Source: Sphingomonas lycopersici (lineage in GTDB: Bacteria; Pseudomonadota; Alphaproteobacteria; Sphingomonadales; Sphingomonadaceae). From it: a stretch of DNA of 64,000 bases. Location of the stretch: the NCBI RefSeq assembly GCF_026130605.1, contig NZ_JANFAU010000007.1, positions 183,970 through 247,969 of the forward strand. Reading direction: 5' to 3'. The notes under the pieces are model-generated. The model saw nothing but the letters and a program-made list of their open reading frames with translations. It was not told the origin of the DNA and made no database searches. The position numbers and the translations under genes were made by a program. Of this stretch, positions 1-8,888 are shown piece by piece (within the stretch, counting starts at the first letter, position 1; the number at the start of each line of letters is the position of its first letter).

Positions 1-301
1 CGTCAGGACAGTCCCGCCACCAGCGCGGTGTAAGCCACGTAGCGTTTCGGACGGGAGGGTAAGGGTTGGACATCTCCACGGCCGCGGGTTCGAACTGGCC
101 GTCTTGGGCCTATATAGCACGCCTGTAACAAAATTGCCAGCATCACAACGTCAGTGATGCTGGCCTGCTTTGCCCGGTGGTGTCATGGCGGCGTGTGGCC
201 GTGGAACGGCACCGGCCCGCTCCCCCGCCTCGCCTCCCCGATCATGATGTCGATGGGAGGCGGGGTCGGGGCGCGGGCCGGTGCCGCCCAAACAGATGAT
301 C
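1..301. other. Left-edge non-coding stretch
   Basis: I find no convincing gene here. Reading frames are short and carry no recognisable motif. The stretch lies downstream of fdxA and holds the palindromic element at 208-285. On the minus strand around 101-145 there is an AT-rich patch with a TATATA hexamer that could belong to a promoter for a gene beyond the left edge, but no good -35 box is spaced correctly, so this stays a guess. Confidence 0.4.
208..285. repeat. Dispersed palindromic element, type A copy 1
   Basis: An inverted repeat with arms GGCACCGGCCCGC at 208-220 and its complement at 273-285; inner parts also pair partly. The same outer arm (ACCGGCCCGCTCCCC) recurs at 7815-7896, so this is a repeat family and not a one-off terminator. 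It lies just after the fdxA stop and could also end that transcript, although no T-run follows. Confidence 0.85.
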
Positions 302-643
302 TCAGTCGCCGGCGCCGGGCTCGGCCGAGAAATATTTGTCGTACTTGCCCGTCTCGCCCTTGTGCTCGTCGGCATCGGCCGGGGTCTGGTCGCCCTTGCG
401 GGTGACGTTGGGCCATTGCGCCGAGAAAGTCGTGTTGAGCTCGAGCCACTTTTCGAGCCCGCTCTCGGTATCGGGCAGGATCGCCTCGGCCGGGCATTCG
501 GGCTCGCACACCCCGCAGTCGATGCACTCGCTGGGGTTGATGACGAGCATGTTCTCGCCCTCGTAGAAACAGTCGACCGGACACACCTCGACGCAATCCA
601 TGTACTTGCAGCGGATGCAGGCGTCGGTGACGACATAGGTCAT
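302..643 (-). CDS. fdxA: Seven-iron ferredoxin FdxA
   Basis: This is a 113-residue low-potential electron carrier with one [3Fe-4S] and one [4Fe-4S] cluster. Cysteines lie at 9, 12, 17, 21, 25, 40, 43, 46 and 50. By analogy with Azotobacter ferredoxin I, C9, C17 and C50 would hold the 3Fe cluster, and C21, C40, C43 and C46 the 4Fe cluster, leaving C12 and C25 free. The C-terminal extension (about residues 55-113) is typical of the 7Fe FdxA type. It is the last gene of a minus-strand run after the helicase and S4 genes. The redox partner cannot be told from this locus. Confidence 0.95.
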   Translation of the reverse strand: MTYVVTDACIRCKYMDCVEVCPVDCFYEGENMLVINPSECIDCGVCEPECPAEAILPDTESGLEKWLELNTTFSAQWPNVTRKGDQTPADADEHKGETGKYDKYFSAEPGAGD

Positions 644-701
644 TGCCGGATAACTCCCCTCGGACGGACTAACGCGCTGCTATGCCGCGCGATCCGCATC
701 G

Positions 702-983
702 TCAATCGTTCCCGGCTTGCTGCGAGTTGTTATCAGTAATCAGTTCCTCGTAGCAGGCGCGCCCCTCGGCCGGGGGGCCGCGCCGCGCGGGCAGTTTCTC
801 GACGCGCAGCGCGCGGACGCGGCCGTGGTGCGCGAAGGTCAGGATATTGCCGACGCGCACCGCCGCCGCGGCGCGGTCGACCGCGCGGCCGTCGATCCGC
901 AAATGCCCGTCGCCGGCCAGTTCCTGCGCCAGCACCCGCGTCTTGACGATCCGCGCGAACCACAGGAAGCGATCGAGCCGCAT
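702..983 (-). CDS. S4-domain RNA-binding protein (Hsp15-like)
   Basis: A 93-residue protein opening with MRLDRFLWFARIVKTR, the start of an S4 RNA-binding fold, followed by a GHLRIDGRAV segment typical of Hsp15/YlxQ-like S4 proteins. It probably binds rRNA or a stalled 50S subunit; that role is inferred from the family. I chose the ATG at 983. A GTG at 1010 (GTGGCTGA, overlapping the helicase stop) would add nine residues and would suit translational coupling, so the start is uncertain. It sits between the helicase and fdxA genes. Confidence 0.85.
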   Translation of the reverse strand: MRLDRFLWFARIVKTRVLAQELAGDGHLRIDGRAVDRAAAAVRVGNILTFAHHGRVRALRVEKLPARRGPPAEGRACYEELITDNNSQQAGND

Positions 984-1002
984 CGTGGCGCGCGCGGGGG
1001 CG

Positions 1003-3471
1003 TCAGCCACGGCGCAACCCGGCGAAGGCGGCGGCGAAGGCATTGTCGCGCGGCGGCGGGGGCACCTCGGCACGCGGGCGGCCGTGCCAGCGCCACGCCG
1101 GCGGGCCTTCCACCCCGCGCACCGGACGGAAGCCGAGTTCGGCCATCAGCCGCGCGATCGTCGCGGGGAGCAGCCCCATCGAGGTGGCGAGCGCGGGATC
1201 GGGGGCGAAGGGCTTGCGCCCCTCGCGCGCCTCATGCGCGGCGCGCGCGACGCGCTCGACCAGATCGACCCGCACCGCCTGCATCGCCAGCGCGCGATAG
1301 CCCATCACCGCGGTCGCGCCCGGCGTGTCGCGCGGCACCGCGGTCGCGCCCGGCGGCGGGGGGAGCGGCGGCTCACCGCGCGCGCCGAGCAAGGCGATGC
1401 GCCACGGCTGCGCGCGCGGCTTGAGCAATCGCGCGTCGAACAGATCGAGCGCGCCGATCGTCACCCCCGCCTTGCGCAGCCGCTGGCGATCGGCGGGGGC
1501 CAGCGCCTCGACGCTGTCGCGCAGCGGCAGCCGCGCGGCGAACCCCCCGCCGGCTTCCAACGCACCGGCGATGCTGCGCAACGCCGGCCCCGCCGCCTCG
1601 TCGCGTGCCAGCGCCGCAAGCCGCGCGAGCGAGGGCAGGGCATGCGCGATCGCCTCGTCGATCCAGCGCCGGATGCGCGCGAGGATCGCATTGCGCTGCG
1701 GCGGATCGAGGCAATCGAGCGCATCGTCGAGCATCGCGTCGGGCCGGGCGAGCGAGCGCCCTGGCTTGAGCCGCGCGACGACATGCCCCTGCCAGCGGAT
1801 CGCGCCGTCGTGCATCGACAGATCGCCGTCCGCCGCGGCGACCAGCGCCGTCGCGCGCCGCGCGCGTTCGGTCGCCAGCCGCTTCTCGGCGGTGGCGAGC
1901 AGCAGGCGCTTGTCCGCCGCGCGCGCCTCGGGCGCGACGACGAAGCGAAAACCCTCGAGCCGGCCGATCGAATGGCCGTCGATCGTCACTTCGCCCGACG
2001 GATCGATCGTCGCGGGGAGGGCGGCGGCGCCGCCGATCCTGCGGACGAGCGCGCTGGTGCGCTTGTCGACGAAGCGCTGGGTCAGCCCGGCGTGGAGCGC
2101 GTCGGACAGCCGCTCCTCGACTTCCTGCGTGCGCGCCGCCCAATGCGCCGGATTGGCCAGCCAGTCGGGCCGCTGCGCGATATAGGCCCAGGTGCGGATC
2201 GCGGCGAGCCGCCCGGCGAGCGTCTCGACATCGCCATCGGCGCGATCGAGCCGCGCGACCTCGTCGGCGAACCATTGGTGCGGGATGTGGCCGGCGGCGA
2301 GATAGCCGAAGACGCGCGCGACGAAGCGCGCGTGGAGATCGGCGCCGAGCTTCTGGAAATCGGGGATGCCGCAGGCCGCCCACAGCCGCGCGACCTGCCC
2401 CTTCGCGCGCGCGGCGATCGCGGGATCGTCGGCGAGCCGGCGCAGCACCGCGAGATCGATCGCCTCTGGCGCGGCGCGCAGCATTTCGTCGTCGGGCGGA
2501 GCGGAGAGCGAGGCGATCAGCGCGGGGAGCGTCGACATGTCGGGGCGCCCGTCGCGCCAATAGAGCCAGTCGAGCGCGGGGAAGCGATGCTCCTCGATCG
2601 CCAGCACTTCCTCGGGAAGAAAGGCGTCGGGGCCTTCCTCGACCAGCGCGCCGAAGGTGCCGTCGCGCTGGTGGCGCCCGGCGCGGCCGGCGATCTGCGC
2701 CATCTCGGCGATCGTCAGCCGGCGCCGCCGCCGCCCGTCGAACTTGTGCAGCCCGGCGAAGGCGACATGCGCCACGTCCATGTTGAGCCCCATGCCGATC
2801 GCATCGGTCGCGACGAGATAATCGACCTCGCCCGCCTGGAACATCGCGACCTGCGCGTTGCGGGTGCGCGGCGAAAGCGATCCCATCACCACCGCCGCGC
2901 CGCCGCGCAGCCGGCGCAGCATTTCCGCCACCGCGTAAACCTCCTCGGCGGAGAAGGCAACGATCGCCGAGCGGCGCGGCAGCCGGCTGATCTTCTTCGC
3001 GCCGGCATAGCTCAGCGTCGAGAAACGTGGCCGCTCGACGATCTCGGCGTGCGGCACGAGGTGACGGATCACCGGGCGCAGGCTGTCCGCGCCGAGGATC
3101 ATCGTCTCGTCACGGCCGCGGGCGTGGAGCAGCCGGTCGGTGAAGACATGGCCGCGCTCCATATCCGCGCCGAGCTGCGCCTCATCGAGCGCGACGAAGG
3201 CGACCTCGCGATCGGTCGGCATGCTTTCGGCGGTGCACAGGAACCAGCGCGCATCCTTGGGCACGATGCGTTCCTCGCCGGTGATCAGCGCGACGCGGTC
3301 GGCGCCCTTCATCGCGACGACGCGGTCATAGACCTCGCGCGCCAGCAACCGCAGCGGAAAGCCGATCATCCCGCTGGAATGCGCGGCCATCCGCTCGACA
3401 GCGAGATGGGTCTTGCCGGTGTTGGTCGGGCCGAGCACCGCGGTGACGCGGGCGGGGTCGGTTACGCGCAT
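1003..3471 (-). CDS. SUV3-like DExH RNA helicase
   Basis: An 822-residue superfamily 2 helicase. Walker A is GPTNTGKT close to the N terminus, the Walker B/DExH box is DEAQ, and a QIAGRAGR motif VI follows. The first half resembles mitochondrial SUV3; the second half is a long alpha-helical extension ending in a basic tail. This class of alphaproteobacterial helicase is widespread but poorly characterised; a role in RNA turnover is inference. I chose the ATG at 3471, which puts Walker A about ten residues in; an in-frame start at 3531 would add 20 residues of low-complexity sequence. It heads the helicase-S4-fdxA run. Confidence 0.9.
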   Translation of the reverse strand: MRVTDPARVTAVLGPTNTGKTHLAVERMAAHSSGMIGFPLRLLAREVYDRVVAMKGADRVALITGEERIVPKDARWFLCTAESMPTDREVAFVALDEAQLGADMERGHVFTDRLLHARGRDETMILGADSLRPVIRHLVPHAEIVERPRFSTLSYAGAKKISRLPRRSAIVAFSAEEVYAVAEMLRRLRGGAAVVMGSLSPRTRNAQVAMFQAGEVDYLVATDAIGMGLNMDVAHVAFAGLHKFDGRRRRRLTIAEMAQIAGRAGRHQRDGTFGALVEEGPDAFLPEEVLAIEEHRFPALDWLYWRDGRPDMSTLPALIASLSAPPDDEMLRAAPEAIDLAVLRRLADDPAIAARAKGQVARLWAACGIPDFQKLGADLHARFVARVFGYLAAGHIPHQWFADEVARLDRADGDVETLAGRLAAIRTWAYIAQRPDWLANPAHWAARTQEVEERLSDALHAGLTQRFVDKRTSALVRRIGGAAALPATIDPSGEVTIDGHSIGRLEGFRFVVAPEARAADKRLLLATAEKRLATERARRATALVAAADGDLSMHDGAIRWQGHVVARLKPGRSLARPDAMLDDALDCLDPPQRNAILARIRRWIDEAIAHALPSLARLAALARDEAAGPALRSIAGALEAGGGFAARLPLRDSVEALAPADRQRLRKAGVTIGALDLFDARLLKPRAQPWRIALLGARGEPPLPPPPGATAVPRDTPGATAVMGYRALAMQAVRVDLVERVARAAHEAREGRKPFAPDPALATSMGLLPATIARLMAELGFRPVRGVEGPPAWRWHGRPRAEVPPPPRDNAFAAAFAGLRRG

Positions 3472-3550
3472 GACGGACCCTACATCGGCGCAGGCGCCGG
3501 CAGATGCAACCGCCCGCCGCTTCATCGACATCAGTGCGGAATTTTATGAC

Positions 3551-3574
3551 CATTCCGGCGCAGGCCGGGGTGGA
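3551..3574. repeat. Half copy of a dispersed palindrome in the helicase/M23 gap
   Basis: The bases CATTCCGGCGCAGGCCGGGG closely match one arm of the perfect inverted repeat at 60251-60317, but no second arm is nearby. It lies in the 304-base divergent gap (3472-3775) between the helicase and the M23 peptidase. Apart from this I see only a run of G before the M23 start, which may serve as its ribosome binding site. Confidence 0.6.
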
Positions 3575-3775
3575 CGGGAAATGCGGTTGCGGGCGTGCGT
3601 GCCGCTTCACCGCGATGCCCGAACGCCCCGCCGCAACACAAGCTGCGGTTTCCGCCGGTTAATTTGACTTTAGCATCCGTCGGTCACAACGATTCGTAGC
3701 TGTGCCGGGGGGTCGGCGACGCGATTGGACCGACGACTCGGTTTCTTGACGGTTTTTTGGGGGGGCGTCCTCGCC

Positions 3776-5248
3776 ATGTTTCTGCGTGAAGCACCTGGGC
3801 TCGAGCTGGCCGGCGCCGCCGGTGCCGGCTCGGCCGGGAGTCTCGGCGCGGGCGCCGCGATCCCCGCCGCGGTAGCGCCGCGCGGCCGGCGGATCGATCT
3901 GTCGCATATCGATTGGGTGCCCGATCTGGGGGCGGAGATCGGTTCGCTCACCTGGTGGCGCGGTCTGGCGACCTGCACCCTGCTGTGCGCCGCCGCGGTG
4001 CTTTCCGGCCCGCGCTTCGCCCCGATCCCCGGCTATGTCGCGCCCCCGCTGCGCGGAGCGGCGTGGGATGAGGCGCGTCCGCTGGCGATCGCCCCGCTCG
4101 GGCTCGGCGGCACCACGGGCAAGCGGCTGGCGGCCAACGATATGGTCCGCCCGCTCGCCGAGACCCCCGAACGCCCGATCATCGAGCTGACCGCGACGCT
4201 GGGCGACGGCGATCGGCTGGGGTCGGCGCTGCAACGCGCCGGGGTCGGCCGCGACGATGCCGCCAAGGCCGCTTCGCTCGTCTCGCAGGCGGTGGCGCTG
4301 GGCGATATCCCGTCGGGGACGATGCTCGATCTGACGCTCGGCCGCCGCGCCGACAAGCGCGTCGCGCGCCCGCTCGAGCGGCTCGCCTTCCGCGCCAAAT
4401 TCGATCTCAACCTCGCGGTCAACCGCGCCGGCGACACGCTGACGCTCGAACGCCACCCGATCGCGATCGATCACACCCCGTTGCGCATCACCGGCCGCGT
4501 CGGATCGAGCCTCTATCGCTCGGCGCGCGCCGCGGGGGCGCCGGCGCGGCTGGTCGAGGCCTATATCAAGGCGCTCGCCTCGCGCATGTCGATCGGCCGC
4601 GACGTGCGCGCCGACGACCGGTTCGACATCATCGCCGATCAGGCGCGCGCCGCGACCGGCGAGGTGCAGGTCGGCCAGCTCCAGCTTGCCGGGCTCGATC
4701 AGGGCCGCCGCCGCGTCGAGCTGGTGCGCTGGGGCGAGGGCGGGCAATGGTGGGACGCCAAGGAGGCCGAAAGCCGGCGGCGCGGCACGATGGGGATGCC
4801 GGTGGCGGGGCATGTCACCTCGACCTTCGGGATGCGCATGCACCCGCTGCTCGGCTTCCGGCGGATGCACGCCGGGATGGATATCGGCGCGCGCTACGGC
4901 TCGCCGATCTATGCCGCGAGCGACGGGGTGGTGGCGCAGGCGGGGCGCGCGGGCGGTTACGGCAATTTCGTCAAACTCTCGCACCCCGGCGGGATCGCCA
5001 CCGGCTATGGCCATATGAGCCGCATCGCGGTGCGCCGCGGCCAGCGCGTCACGCGCGGCGAGGTGATCGGTTATGTCGGGTCGACCGGGCTGTCGACCGG
5101 CCCGCACCTCCATTGGGAAGTGTGGAAGAACGGCGTGTCGGTCAATCCGCGTTCGGTCTCGCTATCGAGCGTCGCGGTGCTTTCGGGTAAGGCGCTGCGC
5201 GAATTCAAGGCCAAGGTGGCGAACCTGCTGGCCACGCCGAAGAAGTAG
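3776..5248 (+). CDS. M23-family metallopeptidase, membrane-anchored
   Basis: A 490-residue predicted cell-wall endopeptidase. Residues 1-60 are Ala/Gly-rich, and a hydrophobic membrane segment follows around residues 70-90 (LATCTLLCAAAVLSG). A middle region of about 230 residues resembles the OapA/LysM-like part of MepM/YebA-type proteins. The C-terminal peptidase domain has the zinc motif H365-x3-D369 and the HLH pair H444/H446. The complete motif set suggests an active enzyme cutting peptidoglycan cross-links in the periplasm. The ATG at 3776 follows a G-rich Shine-Dalgarno; an upstream TTG at 3725 is possible but less likely. A conserved palindrome follows the stop. Confidence 0.9.
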   Translation: MFLREAPGLELAGAAGAGSAGSLGAGAAIPAAVAPRGRRIDLSHIDWVPDLGAEIGSLTWWRGLATCTLLCAAAVLSGPRFAPIPGYVAPPLRGAAWDEARPLAIAPLGLGGTTGKRLAANDMVRPLAETPERPIIELTATLGDGDRLGSALQRAGVGRDDAAKAASLVSQAVALGDIPSGTMLDLTLGRRADKRVARPLERLAFRAKFDLNLAVNRAGDTLTLERHPIAIDHTPLRITGRVGSSLYRSARAAGAPARLVEAYIKALASRMSIGRDVRADDRFDIIADQARAATGEVQVGQLQLAGLDQGRRRVELVRWGEGGQWWDAKEAESRRRGTMGMPVAGHVTSTFGMRMHPLLGFRRMHAGMDIGARYGSPIYAASDGVVAQAGRAGGYGNFVKLSHPGGIATGYGHMSRIAVRRGQRVTRGEVIGYVGSTGLSTGPHLHWEVWKNGVSVNPRSVSLSSVAVLSGKALREFKAKVANLLATPKK

Positions 5249-5256
5249 ATCTCGCT

Positions 5257-5278
5257 CCCCTCCCCTTCAGGGGAGGGG
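5257..5278. terminator. Palindrome CCCCTCCCC-TTCA-GGGGAGGGG between convergent genes
   Basis: A perfect 9-base inverted repeat with a four-base loop, placed between the convergent M23 and HerA genes, where it could terminate both transcripts. There is no long T-run. An identical 22-base copy occurs at 37700-37721 between prfA and prmC, so this is also a dispersed repeat. Confidence 0.65.
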
Positions 5279-5286
5279 CTTTCGGC

Positions 5287-6951
5287 TTACTTCCCCTGCA
5301 TCCGCCATTTCTGGACGGTGCGCTCGATAATCTCCTCCTCCTGGCCGACATCGGACCACAATTCGGAGAAGAGCGGATCGCCGGAGGCCGGGCGGTGCTC
5401 CTCCTCCAGCGTATCGAACGCGACGCGGATCGGGATCCCGACGCCCTCGCCGCAGATGATGCACTCGCGGTTGCTGAGCGCCGGGATCGAATCGAGGAAG
5501 CCGCGCGCGCCCTCGGGCATCGCGGCGCGGACGAACGCCTGGTCGCGATCGTTGTTGAGCCGCATCGAGATGATCGTGCCGCATTGCGACAGCACGCCCT
5601 CGGCGAGGTCCGACGGGCGCTGGGTGATCAGCCCAAGCGCGACGCCGTACTTACGGCCTTCCTTGGCGATCCGCCCGAGGATGCGCGAGACCGAGGTGGC
5701 ATCGTCGCGATCCGACGGGATATAGCGATGCGCCTCCTCGCAGACGAGAAGCACCGGGCGCTTGGGCTCGTTGCGCGACCAGATCGCGAAATCGAACACC
5801 ATCCGGCTCAGCACCGCGACGACGACCGAGGTGATGTCGCTCGGCACCCCCGAAACGTCGATGATCGAGATCGGCTTGCCGTCGCCGGGCAGGCGGAACA
5901 CGCGCGAGATGAAATTCGCCATCGTGTCGCCGACCAGCATCCCGGAGAACATGAAGCCGTAACGCGGATCGGCCTTGATCTCCTCGATCTTGGATTTGAT
6001 GCGCAGATAGGGCGCGCTGTTGCTCGCTTTGTCCATCTTGCCCATCTCGACCTGCAATTGCGCGGTGAGGTCGCTCAGCAGATAGGGCACCGGGGCATCG
6101 ACCGTCAGCTTGGGGATATTCTGCCCGACGCGGCTCTTGCCGCGCGCGGCGAGCAGGCATTTGGCGAGGATGTCCGCATCCATCTGACGGTCGGCGCCCT
6201 CGGAGGTGAGAAACACCTCGCAATGTTCCTCGAAATTCATCAGCCAATAGGGCATCTGCAGGTTCGACACGTCGTAGAGCGCGCCATTGTCGCGGAACGC
6301 GGCGGCATATTCGCCGTGCGGGTCGATCATCACGACATGGCCGTGCGGCGCATAGGCGCAGATGCGATGGAGGATCAGCGCGGCGGCGGTCGATTTGCCG
6401 GTGCCGGTGGAGCCGAGCAGCGCGAAATGCTTGCCGAGCATCGCATCGATATAGAGCGCGCCGCGCACGTCGTTGGTAGGATAGATCGCGCCGACCTCGA
6501 TATGCGCGCGATCGTCGGCCGAATAGACCTGCCGGAGATCGCTGCGCGACACCGGATAGACCTCCGCCCCGGGCACCGGGTAACGCGTCACGCCGCGGCG
6601 GAAGCGATAGAGCTTGCCGGTCAGCTTCTCCTCGTCGCCTTCGCCGAGAAAGTCGATCTGCGCCTCGACCTGCCCGCTGGCGAGATCCTGCAGCCGCAGC
6701 GCGCGGACGCTCGCCACCAGCCAGCGCGATTCGACCTGGACCTTGATCTGGCCGCCGACCTGGCCGCTCGCCGCGGCGACCGGATCGTCGTTGCCGGCGA
6801 GCGCGGCCAGCGTCGCCATGTCGAACATCACCCGCCCCGAGGCGCCGGCGATCTCGGTGACGATCCCGATCGGATCGGTATGGCGCTCCAGGTCATAGGC
6901 TGCGGCGGGCGTCGTCCCCGTGAAGCTGTCGGGGGCAGGCATTTCGGTCAT
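5287..6951 (-). CDS. HerA/DUF87-type ATP-binding protein
   Basis: A roughly 554-residue P-loop ATPase of the HerA/FtsK superfamily. An N-terminal HAS-barrel-like region of about 180 residues precedes Walker A GSTGTGKST. Later motifs include VMIDPHGEY and a Walker B region VLLVCEEAHRY, followed by GLITQRPSDL and an arginine-finger region. Such proteins form hexameric DNA translocases; in bacteria they may act with a NurA-like nuclease, but none is encoded next to it. I prefer the ATG at 6951, after GGGTGG, over the one at 6987, which has no visible ribosome binding site. It stands alone on the minus strand, convergent with the M23 gene. Confidence 0.9.
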   Translation of the reverse strand: MTEMPAPDSFTGTTPAAAYDLERHTDPIGIVTEIAGASGRVMFDMATLAALAGNDDPVAAASGQVGGQIKVQVESRWLVASVRALRLQDLASGQVEAQIDFLGEGDEEKLTGKLYRFRRGVTRYPVPGAEVYPVSRSDLRQVYSADDRAHIEVGAIYPTNDVRGALYIDAMLGKHFALLGSTGTGKSTAAALILHRICAYAPHGHVVMIDPHGEYAAAFRDNGALYDVSNLQMPYWLMNFEEHCEVFLTSEGADRQMDADILAKCLLAARGKSRVGQNIPKLTVDAPVPYLLSDLTAQLQVEMGKMDKASNSAPYLRIKSKIEEIKADPRYGFMFSGMLVGDTMANFISRVFRLPGDGKPISIIDVSGVPSDITSVVVAVLSRMVFDFAIWSRNEPKRPVLLVCEEAHRYIPSDRDDATSVSRILGRIAKEGRKYGVALGLITQRPSDLAEGVLSQCGTIISMRLNNDRDQAFVRAAMPEGARGFLDSIPALSNRECIICGEGVGIPIRVAFDTLEEEHRPASGDPLFSELWSDVGQEEEIIERTVQKWRMQGK

Positions 6952-7033
6952 CTGGTCGGTCCACCCTTTTGGATTGGGGCGGATCATGCGCGGGATGCGG
7001 TAAATTTAGCGTAAGGGTTTGTTGGCGAAGCTA

Positions 7034-7849
7034 TCAGATCCGCCGTGCGATTTGCCCCGCGCCCCAACCGAGCAATACCGACAGCGCAACCGCGGTGAGC
7101 CCGTAGAGGAACGACGAGCGCTGCGCGGCGCGCGCGACGAAGCGCTCGAACCCCGATTTGCGCACATCGATATCGCGCACCGCGGCGCCGAGCACCTTGC
7201 CGTCGCGGATCAGGAAGGTCTCCGCGGTGAAGCGCCCGACGGGCACGCGCGCCGGGATGTTGACGCGTGCGCGATAGAGCACGCCGTCGGTGATCTCCAC
7301 CGCGTGCGGCGCCTCGTAATAGAGCCCGCTGCGCGCGCGCAGGTCGACCAGCCCGCGGGTGAAGCGGTCCTGCACATTGGCCGGGGCGGAGGAGGCGGGG
7401 GAAAGCTGGAGGCTGTCGAGCCCCAGCTCGTAGATCGCGCGGGTGCGATCGTCGACCAGCTGGCGGATCGGGCGCGACGAGGCGATCGCGTAGAAGCTCG
7501 GCGCGGAGCGATAGCCGAGCCGCTCGGCATTGACCCAGATCCCGGCGATCTTCTCCTTCTCGCGGATCGTGATCGACTGGACCGGCCCCTTGACCACCAC
7601 CACGACGTCGATCGGGTGGCGCGCATCGGCGCGCGGCTCGCCCGGCGGGAGCAGGATCGCGCCGAATAGCAAGAGCTCGGCGCCGGTGAAGCTATAGGCG
7701 ATCTCGATCTCGCGCTGCGACACGTCGGGCACCAGCACCGGCTTGCTGCCGGGATTGCTCGCGGCGATCGCCAACGGTGCCGCAAAGGCAACGGCAATGC
7801 GCCAGCGCTTCGTTGCGGTACCGGCCCGCTCCCCCACCCGGCCTCCCAT
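7034..7849 (-). CDS. TIGR02186-family protein, partner of the TauE exporter
   Basis: A conserved protein of about 271 residues. It has an N-terminal signal-like segment (RIAVAFAAPLAIAASNPG), a beta-rich extracytoplasmic body and a C-terminal membrane helix (SFLYGLTAVALSVLLGWGAG). Its family is usually encoded beside TauE/SafE permeases in alphaproteobacteria, as here, suggesting an accessory role in anion export; the function itself is not known. The start is odd. A palindromic element (7815-7896) covers the 5' end, and the chosen ATG at 7849 lies inside that element. A TTG at 7927 would also be in frame, while an ATG at 7918 runs into a stop. Confidence 0.8.
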   Translation of the reverse strand: MGGRVGERAGTATKRWRIAVAFAAPLAIAASNPGSKPVLVPDVSQREIEIAYSFTGAELLLFGAILLPPGEPRADARHPIDVVVVVKGPVQSITIREKEKIAGIWVNAERLGYRSAPSFYAIASSRPIRQLVDDRTRAIYELGLDSLQLSPASSAPANVQDRFTRGLVDLRARSGLYYEAPHAVEITDGVLYRARVNIPARVPVGRFTAETFLIRDGKVLGAAVRDIDVRKSGFERFVARAAQRSSFLYGLTAVALSVLLGWGAGQIARRI

Positions 7850-7896
7850 CAGGATATGCTCATGGGAGATCGGGTGGGGGAGCGGGCCGGTACCGC
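7815..7896. repeat. Dispersed palindromic element, type A copy 2
   Basis: Near-perfect inverted repeat: a 26-base left arm at 7815-7840 starting GCGGTACCGGCCCGC and its complement at 7871-7896. It shares its outer arm with the element at 208-285. It sits across the start of the TIGR02186 gene, directly after the TauE stop. Confidence 0.9.
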
Positions 7897-7913
7897 CTTG
7901 TCGAAACGGACTC

Positions 7914-8828
7914 TCATGAAAGCTCAACGGTGTAGATTTCGTCGGGGCGCCAGCCGAGACCGAGACCGATCCTTATCGCGACGAGCAGCACCATGATCGC
8001 CAGCGCGAGGCGGAGATATTCGGGCCTCGCCTTGGCCGCGAAGCGCGCGCCGATCTGCGCCCCGGCGACCGAGCCGAGCAGCAGCAGCCCGGCGAGCACG
8101 ATATCCACCGCCTTGGTGGTGGTGGCGTGGACCATCGTCGCGGCCGCGGTGACGAACAGGATCTGGAACAGGGAAGTGCCGACCACCACCTGCGTCGCCA
8201 TGCCGAGGAGGTAGATCATCGCCGGCACCAGCACGAACCCGCCGCCGATCCCGAGCAGGATCGTCAGCACCCCGGTCGCGACCCCGAGCAGCAGCGGCGC
8301 GAGCGGCGAGATATAGAGGCCCGAGCGATAGAAACGCATGCGGAACGGCAGGCTGGCGACGAGCGGATGATGCCGCCGACGGCGCGGCGGGGCGGGGATC
8401 GCGCCGCGGGTGACGCGGATCGCCTCAATCGATTCCTTGAGCATCAGCCCGCCGATCGAGCCGAGCAGCAGGACATAGGTGACCGCGATCGTCGTATCGA
8501 TCTGCCCCAGCGCCTGGAGCAAACGGAACAGCCACGCCCCGAGGAACGACCCGATGATCCCCCCCGCGACGAGCACCCCGCCCATCTTCACGTCGACCCC
8601 GTCGCGTCGGAAATAGGCGAAGACGCCCGACACGCTGGCGCCGGTCACCTGGCTCGCCGCGCTGGCGGCGGCGACGGTCGGCGGGATACCGTAGACGATC
8701 AGCAAGGGCGTGGTGAGGAAGCCGCCGCCGACCCCGAACATGCCGGAGAGCAGCCCGACGCCGGCGCCGAGCGCGACGATGACGAGCGCGTTCACCGACA
8801 GATTGGCGATCGGCAGATAGAGGTCCAT
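7914..8828 (-). CDS. Sulfite exporter TauE/SafE family permease
   Basis: A 304-residue polytopic inner-membrane protein with about eight hydrophobic segments arranged as two halves. Each half opens with a glycine-rich turn: GVGLLSGMFGVGGGFLTTPL near residue 25 and GVLTILLGIGGGFVLVPA near residue 190. This repeat is characteristic of TauE/SafE (DUF81) anion permeases. The likely substrate is sulfite or an organosulfonate, not resolvable from sequence. It lies directly upstream of the TIGR02186 gene and is probably co-transcribed with it; the palindrome at 7815-7896 falls in the junction. Confidence 0.92.
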   Translation of the reverse strand: MDLYLPIANLSVNALVIVALGAGVGLLSGMFGVGGGFLTTPLLIVYGIPPTVAAASAASQVTGASVSGVFAYFRRDGVDVKMGGVLVAGGIIGSFLGAWLFRLLQALGQIDTTIAVTYVLLLGSIGGLMLKESIEAIRVTRGAIPAPPRRRRHHPLVASLPFRMRFYRSGLYISPLAPLLLGVATGVLTILLGIGGGFVLVPAMIYLLGMATQVVVGTSLFQILFVTAAATMVHATTTKAVDIVLAGLLLLGSVAGAQIGARFAAKARPEYLRLALAIMVLLVAIRIGLGLGWRPDEIYTVELS

Positions 8829-8888
8829 GCCGCCAGCGGTAGGCGTTTCGCGCTCGCGACGAAAGACGCATGCGCGGTAAATTGCGCG

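Noticed and set aside
75..110. A GGTTCGAAC-like T-loop as part of a tRNA
   Set aside because: The flanking bases do not pair as a T-stem, and no acceptor or anticodon arm can be found on either strand.
847..3549. A 900-residue open frame on the plus strand opposite the helicase
   Set aside because: It is rich in Arg, Ala and Gly, without domain patterns, and is antisense to a complete helicase. Long antisense frames are expected at this GC content.
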